Positions 8,556 through 16,609 of a DNA stretch of 19,733 nt are shown one piece after another. The position numbers and the translations under genes are program-made. Positions within the stretch are counted from its first letter, which is position 1; each line of letters begins with the position of its first letter. The DNA comes from Nitrospinaceae bacterium. Its GTDB lineage: Bacteria; Nitrospinota; Nitrospinia; Nitrospinales; VA-1. Location of the stretch: NCBI GenBank assembly GCA_029937635.1, contig JAPYPM010000010.1:1-19733 (forward strand), read 5' to 3'. The notes under the pieces were generated by a model that did no database searches, had not been told where the DNA came from, and saw only the letters and a list, made by a program, of their open reading frames with translations.

Positions 8556-10295
8556 TCAAAATCTATTAGACAAGCTGAAAAATAATCTTGGGTCTTTATT
8601 TCCTTCTGCGGCTACATTATCTGATATAGGCTGATTCATTTCGAGATAACCAGAAATCGAATCAGTTATGTTAAACCTTATCCCCAACCCTATTGAGGTT
8701 AGGTCCTGTTGTTTAGCACCCGTCGAAGTTTGAACCTTATTCCAAACCGATCCATAATCTAAAAAATTATAGAGCTGAAAGTCTGACAAATAATCCCATG
8801 CTGGGCGAAATGCTTTTTGCAATTCGACTTTAAAGGCTATCCCATGGTCACCTGTGATTTCGGAGGAGTCATATGCTCGGCCGTACTGAGAGCCCCCCAC
8901 TCCAAATTCTTCGGATGCCAACAGTTTATCAAAAGAATATTGCCAGGAAGCTGCTCCTAGTAGGTTCCAACTAGGAGATAAGCTTTGTATTCGCATTAAA
9001 TTTCCGGTGAATTTTGTAAAATTACTTTTACCCTGAGATCGGGAAAGGTTTGACGAACCCGATTCCGTAGCGTCAAAAATATTTAGCCCCTTACTCAAGT
9101 TTATTCGGATGAGATTAACTCCTTTATATTCATCCGCGAAGTCGTAAGAGACTCCCATATTCATAACTCGCAATCGATCTTCTGAATCTAACAACCCAAG
9201 AATTTTTGTCTTAGAGTTTCTTCCTGTAAAACCCAAATGCCCTGTCAGATTTTTTCCCCGAGACCGAAGAAATGGGTGGGTCAACCTCAGGGTAATACTC
9301 TTACTATCTCCATTAATGTCAAACTGTTTAAGCGTAGAGCCTGGCTCAGACTTACTTACTGAACTTGAAAAAAATAACCTCGTGCCCTCCTGATTTATTG
9401 GAAGGTCATAAAATGCATTCAAAAAAAGCAACTCATCTGTTTGACTTGTAAGCACTCCCTGTAAACCCGCTCTACTGTGATCTCCTAATAATGAGTTTAC
9501 GGTCACACCACCTAAAAATTGGTATGGACCATTAAACTTTGAACCTCGGTTATCAGTTCCTACATGACCCACAAAAGCCTTATCAGCTAAAATTAGCGTC
9601 ATGGTTGTCGCGCTCGGTTTATCTTCTGATGGTGTCAAAATAGACTTGGCAGTTACTCCAGGTAAGTCGTCTATCAGCAACAAGTACCGTTCAAGATCAG
9701 ATACTCGCAAAGGGCGGGATTTTAGGATATTTTTCTTATACTTATTGATCAGTTTTCTAGGACCTCGAACAGGCCCTTGAATCTTTATTTTGTCGATATA
9801 ACCCTCAATAATTCTCAAGTGAACCACGCCATCGTTTATTTTCTGTGGTGGAACAATGGCCTTAGACAAGATATACCCGTCATTTCGATATTTATTGGTT
9901 ATTTTTTGAGCTATTTCATAAATATCTTTAAGGGTTAATTCTTTCTTAAGGTAACTCCTATATAAAGGTTTTAAAGCTCTCTTGTCATAGATAGATTTTC
10001 CTTGAATGAATAACTGCTTTAAAACAAAGTTAACTTCTTTCAGGTCTTCTGGAAAAATGGGTGCCATGCTTTTAGGTTTGATGGGCACCACAGATGATTT
10101 TGGACTAACTCGCTTGTCAAACCTACGCTCAAACCGATGAGGCGCTGCCTGTTTATAGGTTCTGTCACGTCCTTCTGGAGAGATCTGAGCCTCAACTTCA
10201 CTGCCGTGAAGCGGCCCGATGAAAATCCCTACCAGGAACAAGATTAATACTTTAAAATGATTTGACCCAATAAGGGTTTTATAATTCTCCACCAC
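8556..10295 (-). CDS. two-partner secretion outer-membrane transporter (ShlB/FhaC family TpsB)
   Basis: An outer-membrane channel, of the Omp85 superfamily, that should recognise the TpsA secretion domain in the periplasm and export it. Residues about 12-31 are a hydrophobic signal segment. Residues about 32-85 form a basic, Pro-rich linker. Residues about 86-165 are the first POTRA (FVLKQLFIQG, YRNDGYILSKAIVPPQ, GVVHLRIIEGYIDKI), and 166-237 the second POTRA-like domain (LLLIDDLPGVTAKSIL). The rest is an alternating-residue beta-barrel containing GTDNRGSKFNGP after the POTRAs, GVGGSQYGRAY in the place of the family VRG-type motif, and a C-terminal Phe as usual for outer-membrane barrels. Length is normal for the family. 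The start codon is GTG with AGGA five bases upstream; a second GTG follows directly. It is first in the operon, with tpsA 97 bases downstream. Confidence 0.93.
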   Translation of the reverse strand: MVENYKTLIGSNHFKVLILFLVGIFIGPLHGSEVEAQISPEGRDRTYKQAAPHRFERRFDKRVSPKSSVVPIKPKSMAPIFPEDLKEVNFVLKQLFIQGKSIYDKRALKPLYRSYLKKELTLKDIYEIAQKITNKYRNDGYILSKAIVPPQKINDGVVHLRIIEGYIDKIKIQGPVRGPRKLINKYKKNILKSRPLRVSDLERYLLLIDDLPGVTAKSILTPSEDKPSATTMTLILADKAFVGHVGTDNRGSKFNGPYQFLGGVTVNSLLGDHSRAGLQGVLTSQTDELLFLNAFYDLPINQEGTRLFFSSSVSKSEPGSTLKQFDINGDSKSITLRLTHPFLRSRGKNLTGHLGFTGRNSKTKILGLLDSEDRLRVMNMGVSYDFADEYKGVNLIRINLSKGLNIFDATESGSSNLSRSQGKSNFTKFTGNLMRIQSLSPSWNLLGAASWQYSFDKLLASEEFGVGGSQYGRAYDSSEITGDHGIAFKVELQKAFRPAWDYLSDFQLYNFLDYGSVWNKVQTSTGAKQQDLTSIGLGIRFNITDSISGYLEMNQPISDNVAAEGNKDPRLFFSLSNRF

Positions 10296-10953
10296 AGTTT
10301 CCTATCGGTTAAATTGAACGATAGTATTAACCTTTATAATCCAGTTTTAAAAATCTTTGACTACGCTTAACTCTTTATTGAATATGATGTTCAAGACAAT
10401 CAGGAGAAAAGATACTTCATCGTACCCTTGGTAGGTGTATTACGGTGGTTTTTAGCCCACCAAATAACTTAAAACTATATATTTTTCAATAATTTAAATA
10501 ACTTTCCACAATAAAAAGCAAGGACTGTGCCAAATATAGGGCTGCCCTAATAGAAGATAAAAGCCTTTGTTTATAACATTTTACTTTTTTTAAGCTCTTA
10601 AGTTAGGATGAATGAGGATGCAAATCGGGAATAATCTTCCTACTTCAAGGACCGGTATTAAAATTTTAAATCGCAAAGAAATATTTCCGAGAGGAACCAA
10701 AAAATTCTTAAATTTACCAAAAATAAAATTGTGGTAAACTAGAGTGGTTTGCGTTTACTTTCCATTGTTAGCAATTTTTCGAAAATTTATCTGTAGTGCT
10801 GATTCTCAGAAAATTAATAGATCTGATTTTGGATGGTTATGACCATAGAAAACCAAGTTTTAAATAATTTTATTCCTTTGTGTTAACATCAGGGTTCTCA
10901 ATAAAGAGTTAATTTTAATTGTCCAAACTATCAACACTACTATTTATGGTTTA
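10296..10953. other. 658-bp divergent spacer with inverted repeats and one possible small ORF
   Basis: No established gene is found here. The spacer must hold the promoter of tpsB on the minus strand and probably that of the mutase gene on the plus strand. Visible structures are a GGTGG/CCACC hairpin with an 8-base loop (10444-10461), the palindrome TAGGGC-T-GCCCTA (10537-10549) and ATGGT-TATG-ACCAT (10833-10846). On the plus strand, ATG 10618 with AGGA nine bases before it opens a 39-codon frame to the stop at 10735-10737. The peptide is basic, ends in Trp and matches nothing I know. Confidence 0.4.
10537..10549. promoter_or_regulatory. perfect inverted repeat, possible operator
   Basis: TAGGGC and GCCCTA flank a single T. 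This G/C-rich palindrome stands out in AT-rich spacer DNA about 240 bp upstream of the tpsB start. A dimeric regulator site is possible but unproven. Confidence 0.25.
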
Positions 10954-13110
10954 TTGCGATTGTCCATTCAAAAGCATTCAAAGACATCTTTAAACGAAAA
11001 AACTCCTACCTATGAGTTTCTCTTTCAGGGAACTGATGGTATCCGTCGCGAAGTAAAGCTATCTTCCTCAGAAGAGGCAACGGGTTTGACTCCGCAGGAA
11101 GTTTTCTTAAAACTTGGGTTCATTACAGAAGAGTTCATGGAAATCTACGCCTATGCACATATCAAGCAATTGATATCTATAGGCAAAGTTCGAACTGGGG
11201 ACAGTGTTGTTGTTGGTTGGGATCCTAGAGATCCAAAAGGAAATTATAACTCTGCAGTCATTAGTGGGATATGTAAAGCGGGCGTAAATGCAATGATTTT
11301 AGGTGTGGTTCCCACTCCATTGGTTCCAATGTATATGCTGTACAAAAATGCCTGTAGTGGTTTTATGGTAACGGCTTCTCATAATCCAAGAGATCAGAAT
11401 GGCATTAAAGTTTTTTCTTCTTTCGAAGGCCTAAAACTACTACCTAATAATGATTTGATCTTGACTCGTGCTGTCCTTGAAGTAGAGCCTTCAACTCTAG
11501 GAAAACTTAACCTTAAGGGAAAACCTATAGACTCTCGAAAAGAGGCCTTAGCATTGTTCCACAAGTTTTCTCTGGCACCAAAAAATACATGGATCCCGCC
11601 AGAGTTTAAGAACAGCCTATTCAAAAATATCACCTTAGTAGTCGATGCCGCTAATGGATCTCTCTCTGAAATCGCCGCAAAAATTTTTCATCAAGTCGGG
11701 TTTGGAACTGTAATAGAAGTAAATTCTAAGTTAAACGGGGATGTGAATCTAAAAAGTGGCGTGGCTGACTTAGAAGATAAATCTATAATAACAAGAAAAA
11801 TGATCGAAAAAGGAACTGGAATATTTTCAAAACACGTTGCTATTCTAAAGTTGTTTAACCTTGGCCACAAAAATCGCATTTCGGTTTCTGAGGGCGATAA
11901 AAGAATTTGCGGAGCTATTTTTGATGCCGATGGAGATCGATTCTATCGATTAGATTATGATGCATCTAGAGACGCCTTGATAGTTATGAATGGAGATGCC
12001 ACCGCTTTCTTTCAAGCCAAGTACCTCATAAACTCTGATCCCGAACGGTATAAAGGAACCAAGTTCATTACCACGGTTGAAAGTGACTTTAATACAACGA
12101 GCGCGATTAGAGATCTGGGCTTTCTCTCCGTGCTCACACCTGTGGGAGATAAATGGATTTTGCTAAAAATCGCTTTGCTTAAAGCGGAAAAACTGATTCG
12201 CTCAGCCAAAAAATCGAAAGGACAGGATGTGTTATCACCCAGCATACTTAAAAAGTGGAAAGATATTCAAAAAAAAGAATCTCTAAACGTTCTAAGGATC
12301 GAGGAACTGGACTCAGAGTTAAACCAATTTTTAGAAACTAAGGAAGGTATAACTAGTGATAATAAAAATGACTTCTTTTCTATTGGTAGCGAGGTAACGG
12401 GGCACTGTATCACTGAAGGTTACCTCTCTCTCAAAAATGAAAAACAAGTGCCTGTTTTTTTTGGTAATGGAGTAAAAAGTGCTGTAAATACATTTGTTGC
12501 CACCCAAATTTTATTAGGTTCAAAATCTACACGGGCCTACTTTTCTAATCTTACCCACCCGTTTCGCCCTGCATATAAAGAAACTTTCTATACGTATTAC
12601 GTAAACAAAAATCTTTTCTATAAAAAATCACAACTTTGGAATCTATTAAAAATATCTATATGCCAGGAAGCTCTGAGCAAAGGCTTTAGCCCACGTCTCT
12701 CCAACTTTAGTGCAGAGCCTAACATGTTGTATATCGCACTTGATTTAAAAAAAAGTGAACATGCATCTATTTTTATACGTAATTCTGGAACCGAAAATAA
12801 AATAGGGATTAATTTGAGAGGGCCTATGAAGAGCGCTTCAAAATTGAAATCCATAGGTAAAAAATGCAATGAAATACTACTATCTTCTATGAAGGATTTT
12901 AACAACCGCCTTTATAAATTAGAGGACGATGTTCTCAACCAACTAATCCATGGATCTGTTCCAAATACTAAGCTAAAATTAAAAAAACCTGAGGGGGCAA
13001 GAGTCCTTTCAGAAATGGTAAAGCAGGATCTTATCCAACTGACCAAGGATGGGCATGCCCTTACTTCTCTGGGTAAATGGTACCTATCATCAAAAAAAAC
13101 GAATCGTTGA
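10954..13110 (+). CDS. phosphohexomutase family protein (phosphoglucomutase/phosphomannomutase/GlmM-like), enlarged
   Basis: Alpha-D-phosphohexomutases shift phosphate between C1 and C6 of a hexose through a phosphoserine. All four signature loops can be seen: VTASHNP (139-145, catalytic Ser142), the metal site DADGDR (324-329), the sugar-recognition loop GSEVTGH (478-484, variant of GEESGH) and the phosphate-binding loop RNSGTEN (609-615). Substrate choice cannot be read from these. At 718 aa it is far longer than the usual 450-550. An insert of about 70 charged, helical residues (about 405-472) separates VLTPVGDKW from the sugar loop, and about 90 residues follow the last domain, ending in a winged-helix-like stretch (about 680-712). 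The start is uncertain: TTG 10954 or TTG 10960, neither with a clear ribosome binding site, and the frame stays open further upstream. The GlmU-like gene follows 113 bases later, suggesting linked amino-sugar or envelope-precursor metabolism. Confidence 0.85.
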   Translation: MRLSIQKHSKTSLNEKTPTYEFLFQGTDGIRREVKLSSSEEATGLTPQEVFLKLGFITEEFMEIYAYAHIKQLISIGKVRTGDSVVVGWDPRDPKGNYNSAVISGICKAGVNAMILGVVPTPLVPMYMLYKNACSGFMVTASHNPRDQNGIKVFSSFEGLKLLPNNDLILTRAVLEVEPSTLGKLNLKGKPIDSRKEALALFHKFSLAPKNTWIPPEFKNSLFKNITLVVDAANGSLSEIAAKIFHQVGFGTVIEVNSKLNGDVNLKSGVADLEDKSIITRKMIEKGTGIFSKHVAILKLFNLGHKNRISVSEGDKRICGAIFDADGDRFYRLDYDASRDALIVMNGDATAFFQAKYLINSDPERYKGTKFITTVESDFNTTSAIRDLGFLSVLTPVGDKWILLKIALLKAEKLIRSAKKSKGQDVLSPSILKKWKDIQKKESLNVLRIEELDSELNQFLETKEGITSDNKNDFFSIGSEVTGHCITEGYLSLKNEKQVPVFFGNGVKSAVNTFVATQILLGSKSTRAYFSNLTHPFRPAYKETFYTYYVNKNLFYKKSQLWNLLKISICQEALSKGFSPRLSNFSAEPNMLYIALDLKKSEHASIFIRNSGTENKIGINLRGPMKSASKLKSIGKKCNEILLSSMKDFNNRLYKLEDDVLNQLIHGSVPNTKLKLKKPEGARVLSEMVKQDLIQLTKDGHALTSLGKWYLSSKKTNR

Positions 13111-13223
13111 AAGATCATTATATTAAGTTTTATCGGAGTATAAAATGTTGTTTCCTCATATTACTAAACGTTAACTTAAAATATAATCATTCATGACTCT
13201 ACTTTTTTTTTACACTTAGTATA

Positions 13224-14015
13224 ATGAACAGTTTTTTAGACTCCTATTTCCCACAACTAGAAAAATTTACGCATAATGATATTTTCCAAAATATCAAACA
13301 AGTTTGGGACCCCCTTAAAAACCTCAATAAAATTATCACTAAGATATTAGCGGAAGACGCCACATGTAAACCTATTGAATCAGTTTCGGGCCTTACAATT
13401 GACAGAAGTAGTTCCGTTAAGGGAATTATTGTGAATGGTTGGATAAAACTCGAAACTTCTATCATCTCCCATGACCTTAAAATTAAAATTGACAGCGGGA
13501 CTACATTAGAACCTACAGCTATAATCAAAGGCCCATCGGTCATAGGAAAAAATAATGACATCCGTCAGGGGTCATATATAAGGGGTAACGTCATAGTAGG
13601 AAGTAATTGTGTGATAGGTCACTGCACGGAAATTAAAAATTCCCTACTCATGAATCATGTGGAAGCGGGTCATTTCAATTACATCGGTGATAGCATTCTA
13701 GGAAGTTATGTCAATATGGGAGCGGGCTCACGACTTGCTAATGTTCAGTTTCGCAGGTTACAAGAAAAGATAAACGATACTATCAATGACATTGAAATAT
13801 CTATAGAAAATAAACTAATTGCAACCGGACTTTCCAAGTTTGGCTCAGTCATAGGTGACAACGTCGAAATCGGCTGTAATGCAGTTATATCGCCTGGCAC
13901 TTTAATAGGTAAAGACAACTGGATTTATCCAAACTGTACTGTTCCCAAAGGATTTCATCCTCCGGGACATTTCATATCTCCTGCGGAGCACAAATTAAAA
14001 TCTCGCCCAAAATAA
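13224..14015 (+). CDS. hexapeptide-repeat acyltransferase resembling the GlmU C-terminal domain
   Basis: Left-handed beta-helix protein of 263 aa. After a helical N-terminal part (1-45) come hexapeptide coils: TTLEPTAIIKGPSVIGKNN, NVIVGSNCVIGHCTEIKNS, then HFNYIGDSILGSYVNMGAG (150-168). The last closely follows the GlmU pattern HLSYIGDAEVGENVNIGAG, including the His used in acetyl transfer to glucosamine-1-phosphate. Further coils at 205-240 (SVIGDNVEIGCNAVISPGTLIG) follow a helical excursion. The nucleotidyltransferase domain of true GlmU is absent, so any uridylylation would need another enzyme. An acetyltransferase acting on a sugar phosphate or nucleotide sugar is likely; the exact substrate is unknown. 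It lies behind the phosphohexomutase gene, which would supply a hexose-1-phosphate in the GlmM-GlmU logic. ATG 13224 is the first start, without a visible Shine-Dalgarno sequence. It is convergent with the GT9 gene. Confidence 0.82.
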   Translation: MNSFLDSYFPQLEKFTHNDIFQNIKQVWDPLKNLNKIITKILAEDATCKPIESVSGLTIDRSSSVKGIIVNGWIKLETSIISHDLKIKIDSGTTLEPTAIIKGPSVIGKNNDIRQGSYIRGNVIVGSNCVIGHCTEIKNSLLMNHVEAGHFNYIGDSILGSYVNMGAGSRLANVQFRRLQEKINDTINDIEISIENKLIATGLSKFGSVIGDNVEIGCNAVISPGTLIGKDNWIYPNCTVPKGFHPPGHFISPAEHKLKSRPK

Positions 14016-14174
14016 ACCTTCTCCATAAGTTTTACTGGTTTGGTAATTTATCAAACGTGCTTGCTTCCTTTAAGGTCTAATAGTGAGTTTTTATGATAGG
14101 GACACAAATTATAAAAAACATTACGACCAGACTCTATTTTTCTTCAAAACTTGACGAAGATAAAGCTCGGGGTC

Positions 14175-15209
14175 CTATTTTCTCATGTTCAAGAAACCCA
14201 GAACCTTTTCCCAAACATCAGAAACTAAAATTGGATTTAAATGAAGGTGCTCAGGCCCGTATCCTTTTTTTTCTCCCTTAAAATTACCATATAACACCGT
14301 GCTTAAACTTTTATCTATTTCAAGTGGACCGCAATATTTAGATCCATTCAATTCGTTGCGGATTATGTTTTGACTATTTATTGACCAAAACAAAGATATT
14401 GTAGGTACTTTTAGAGCGAAACCGACATGCATAGGGCCTGAGTCGGGTGTTATTAACATCCGCGCTTGGGCGATTAGGGCGCAATTTATACCAAGAGGAA
14501 GGTGAGTAGCTCGAGTCACACGTTGCTTATCAAGCTGCTTTTCGATCGAAACTACTCTGTCTACCGCCTCTGGACCTCCGCCAAGCATGATAGTTAAAGG
14601 AGTATTTTGCTGGATAAGTTTAGTCAGGGAAATAAACTTATCGACAGGCCATTGTTTATACGGACTGGAGCCACCTGCATTTATATAGATAAATTCTTTA
14701 GGAGTCATGTGGTTCTTTTTTAGAAATAAAAAGGCTTCGGCCTGATCGTTATCATTTAAAAAAAGATCCATATGTGTACCATTTGAAGGAATTTGAATCT
14801 TTTCCAATAAGCCTAAACGATGTAGGATGCCGTGAACAGGTTTCTCAAATCGTACAATTTGCTTGTTTGGAATACCTGGAATACTGTCGGGATATTGGTG
14901 TGACAAGATTGATTTGCATCTCAACCATGGTAATATGCGGCTGATATTTCTATTCGCATGAAAAATCAAAACATGGTCGTATCGACTTTGTAACATTTTA
15001 GGTAGTCCAATTATTTGCCGGTACCATTGGGAATGGTAAGAAATTAAACGTCGTATATTTTTGTTTCCAAAAAATAAATCGCTCCATTGCGGCTGGAGAA
15101 TTAGATCAATGTCAACTTGTGGTAAGGCTTTTTTAATTGCACGAATGGCAGGTGTCGCCCATAGAGTATCACCCATTCCAGTAGTGCTAATAATTAATAT
15201 ATTTTTCAA
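14175..15209 (-). CDS. glycosyltransferase family 9 (LPS heptosyltransferase-type)
   Basis: GT9 enzymes such as WaaC and WaaF move ADP-heptose onto the inner core of lipopolysaccharide at the cytoplasmic face of the inner membrane. Visible features are an N-terminal Rossmann-like start with the acceptor-side motif STTGMGDTLWATPAI (8-22), the mid-domain YINAGGSSPYKQWP (175-188), GGGPE (210-214) and the family donor-site signature TPDSGPMHVGFALKVPTISLF (254-274). At 344 aa the length is typical. The start is TTG at 15209 with GGA about six bases upstream; no in-frame ATG lies near. It runs alone on this strand and is convergent with the hexapeptide gene, separated by 159 bp that hold only a weak GTTTGGTA/TATCAAAC hairpin (14038-14056). 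The exact sugar donor and acceptor cannot be fixed; other GT9 members act on outer-core sugars. Confidence 0.9.
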   Translation of the reverse strand: MKNILIISTTGMGDTLWATPAIRAIKKALPQVDIDLILQPQWSDLFFGNKNIRRLISYHSQWYRQIIGLPKMLQSRYDHVLIFHANRNISRILPWLRCKSILSHQYPDSIPGIPNKQIVRFEKPVHGILHRLGLLEKIQIPSNGTHMDLFLNDNDQAEAFLFLKKNHMTPKEFIYINAGGSSPYKQWPVDKFISLTKLIQQNTPLTIMLGGGPEAVDRVVSIEKQLDKQRVTRATHLPLGINCALIAQARMLITPDSGPMHVGFALKVPTISLFWSINSQNIIRNELNGSKYCGPLEIDKSLSTVLYGNFKGEKKGYGPEHLHLNPILVSDVWEKVLGFLNMRK

Positions 15210-15605
15210 TAGTTTCCAGTTTTCTAGTTTGATGCTTTGGTAATCAAGGTAGAATTAAAAGGTTTATTCCAACCAACTAAAATATAGCAACTGAGAGAGT
15301 TCAAGTATCTTTTCATAGAAATACTTTGGTTCACCTGCAGGTTTTCATAATGCAAAAAATATCCTTGAATGAATCCAAAGTTAAGAACAAATATAATTAA
15401 GAAAGCTACCAAGAGATGACATGCACATGATCTCCGTTACCTATTTTAACAGTTAAGCTAAGGAAAGATTGAAAGAATTTATAAAAAAATATTGCAGTTT
15501 TGATTGGCAATACCAAATATTTTTAGGATGGGGGTCTATTTAAATTTGCTTATAAGCGAACAATTAATAGACTATTGTACTCTCTCTTTTTAAGATATTA
15601 AATAC

Positions 15606-15767
15606 TCAGGATTGAGGAAACTTTTTACGAGTTGATTTAGTAACTACCTCTGAAATCTTTTTATAAGAGTTACCTTTCTTTCGTAAAACTTTCATTAGAC
15701 GAATGATTGATTGTTCTTTCTCACAAGGAACAAGATAACCAAACTTTGGTCTAAAACCACCAGATTG
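15606..15767 (-). pseudogene. remnant resembling a serine recombinase domain
   Basis: An open stretch of 53 codons bounded by TAA (15770-15768) and TGA (15608-15606), with no start codon before an internal Met. Its translation contains GFRPKFGYLVPCEKEQSI, then IIRLMKVLRKKGNSYKKI. This follows the pattern P-x-GY...LVP...EQ..I..I..LR..G.S(Y)..I found where the resolvase catalytic domain of large serine recombinases passes into the recombinase domain. The catalytic Ser domain and the C-terminal part are missing, so this looks like a decayed fragment of a mobile-element integrase. It sits 160 bp upstream of tRNA-Leu, a common integration neighbourhood. The family match is from memory of the motif, not from a search. 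Confidence 0.45.
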
Positions 15768-15855
15768 TTAGCTCTCAAAAGATTTGGTGTATAATCTTTT
15801 CTGTATGACGATTTGTATTATGATTAGAGAGTATTTGGGAGTGTTTTTCGACACC

Positions 15856-15897
15856 AGTTATACAAATAGTTATACAATAATTACATCAGTTTTACAA
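15856..15897. repeat. short direct repeats AGTTATACAA (two exact, one variant)
   Basis: AGTTATACAA occurs at 15856-15865 and 15868-15877, twelve bases apart, and AGTTTTACAA at 15888-15897. They lie between the recombinase remnant and tRNA-Leu. They may be regulator or recombinase arm sites, or part of the tRNA promoter: the last copy includes TTTACA, 17 bases before TAAAAA at 15914-15919. Confidence 0.45.
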
Positions 15898-15926
15898 AAA
15901 CTCTGTAAGTCATTAAAAACAAACAA

Positions 15927-16011
15927 GCGGATGTGGCGGAACTGGCAGACGCGCATGATTTAGGATCATGTGGGGCAACCCGTGGAGGTTCAAGTCCTCT
16001 CATCCGCACCA
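15927..16011 (+). tRNA. tRNA-Leu (anticodon TAG)
   Basis: A complete class II tRNA of 85 bases. The acceptor stem GCGGATG pairs with CATCCGC (16001-16007), followed by discriminator A and an encoded CCA (16009-16011). The D arm begins TGGCGGAACTGGCAGACGC. The anticodon stem CATGA/TCATG holds the loop TTTAGGA with anticodon TAG at 15961-15963, reading CUA and probably other CUN codons. The long variable arm (TGGGGCAACCCGT) is typical of leucine tRNAs, and the T loop GGTTCAAGTCC is intact. It lies upstream of the tig-clpP-clpX block, an arrangement known from other bacteria. Confidence 0.97.
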
Positions 16012-16066
16012 ATAATATCAAATGTTTATGGTTTTTTATTTTATATTAAATTCTTTCAATAAAAAT

Positions 16067-16201
16067 ATGCACGAAAATCTGGATATGAAAGAAGATCAAT
16101 TTAAGATAGCTTCCGATAGATCTTTCGGGATAGTATTTAACCTACTCCTAAAGACTCTTTTCGATGTTTTATGGGAACCGGAATCGAGGCGCTTGCAATA
16201 G
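16067..16201 (+). pseudogene. 44-aa fragment resembling the start of an SxtJ-family membrane protein
   Basis: ATG 16067 to TAG 16199-16201 encodes 44 residues. The segment IASDRSFGIVFNLLLKTLF recalls the start of SxtJ-type small membrane proteins, where an (S/N)R-(E/S)FG motif leads into the first transmembrane helix. Here the frame ends soon after one hydrophobic helix, while the family is normally well over 100 residues with further helices. No ribosome binding site is visible. I read it as a truncated relic just after tRNA-Leu; a short functional membrane peptide is the alternative. The remainder of the spacer up to about 16510 shows no gene. Confidence 0.3.
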
Positions 16202-16516
16202 GAAACTGTTTGTTAGTGTAAAGAAGCGCACCCGTCTAGCTTGAAAGATAACTATTCCGAAATGTGTAACCTAGACTAATTCCAGAATCATATCTGCAGA
16301 CCTCCTGTCCAATAGATATTTTGAGTAAGGATTTTTATGAGTACTTTTTGGGGTAGCTATGGATTACTTTGCACATCAAGGAAAAGAATCTTATAACCTA
16401 TGGTAAAGTGTAACTCATTACATAACAAAATTTATAAAACTGCTTTGGGATTGTTGTAACCACCTTTCAACTAGAAAGAGTAATGGGGCTAAATTTTTTA
16501 ACATAATAATTTGTTC

Positions 16517-16586
16517 GAGGAGGAGGTGAAGACCTAGTTTGTATCGGGTTTTTGAAAAAGTTGGTCTATCCCCCACCCCGCATTAA
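16517..16586 (+). promoter_or_regulatory. structured leader upstream of tig with a strong Shine-Dalgarno-like element
   Basis: GAGGAGGAGGTGA at 16517-16529 is the best match to the anti-Shine-Dalgarno complement in the window, yet it lies 80 bases before the tig ATG. AGACC (16530-16534) pairs with GGTCT (16563-16567), and GGTG (16525-16528) pairs with CACC (16574-16577). The element could therefore be closed in a hairpin. A 15-codon frame (TTG 16539 to TAA 16584-16586) starts inside it. Confidence 0.3.
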
Positions 16587-16609
16587 CTATCTTCATCTAA
16601 ATACAAATC

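Noticed and set aside
14038..14056. Hairpin GTTTGGTA/TATCAAAC between the convergent hexapeptide and GT9 genes as a terminator
   Set aside because: The stem contains a wobble pair, is AT-rich and has no T-tract on either side, so support is too weak.
14093..14281. Plus-strand 62-codon frame at the 3' end of the GT9 gene
   Set aside because: More than half overlaps the GT9 coding region on the other strand, and the translation has no family features.
15224..15412. Minus-strand 62-codon frame with a hydrophobic N-terminus just upstream of the GT9 gene
   Set aside because: It has only a TTG start with no clear ribosome binding site and no recognisable family. A single hydrophobic stretch is common by chance in AT-rich DNA. 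A small membrane protein cannot be excluded.
15413..16066. CRISPR array or tRNA-duplication attachment site near tRNA-Leu
   Set aside because: The AGTTATACAA copies are too short and unevenly spaced for CRISPR, and I found no second copy of the tRNA 3' end in the window.
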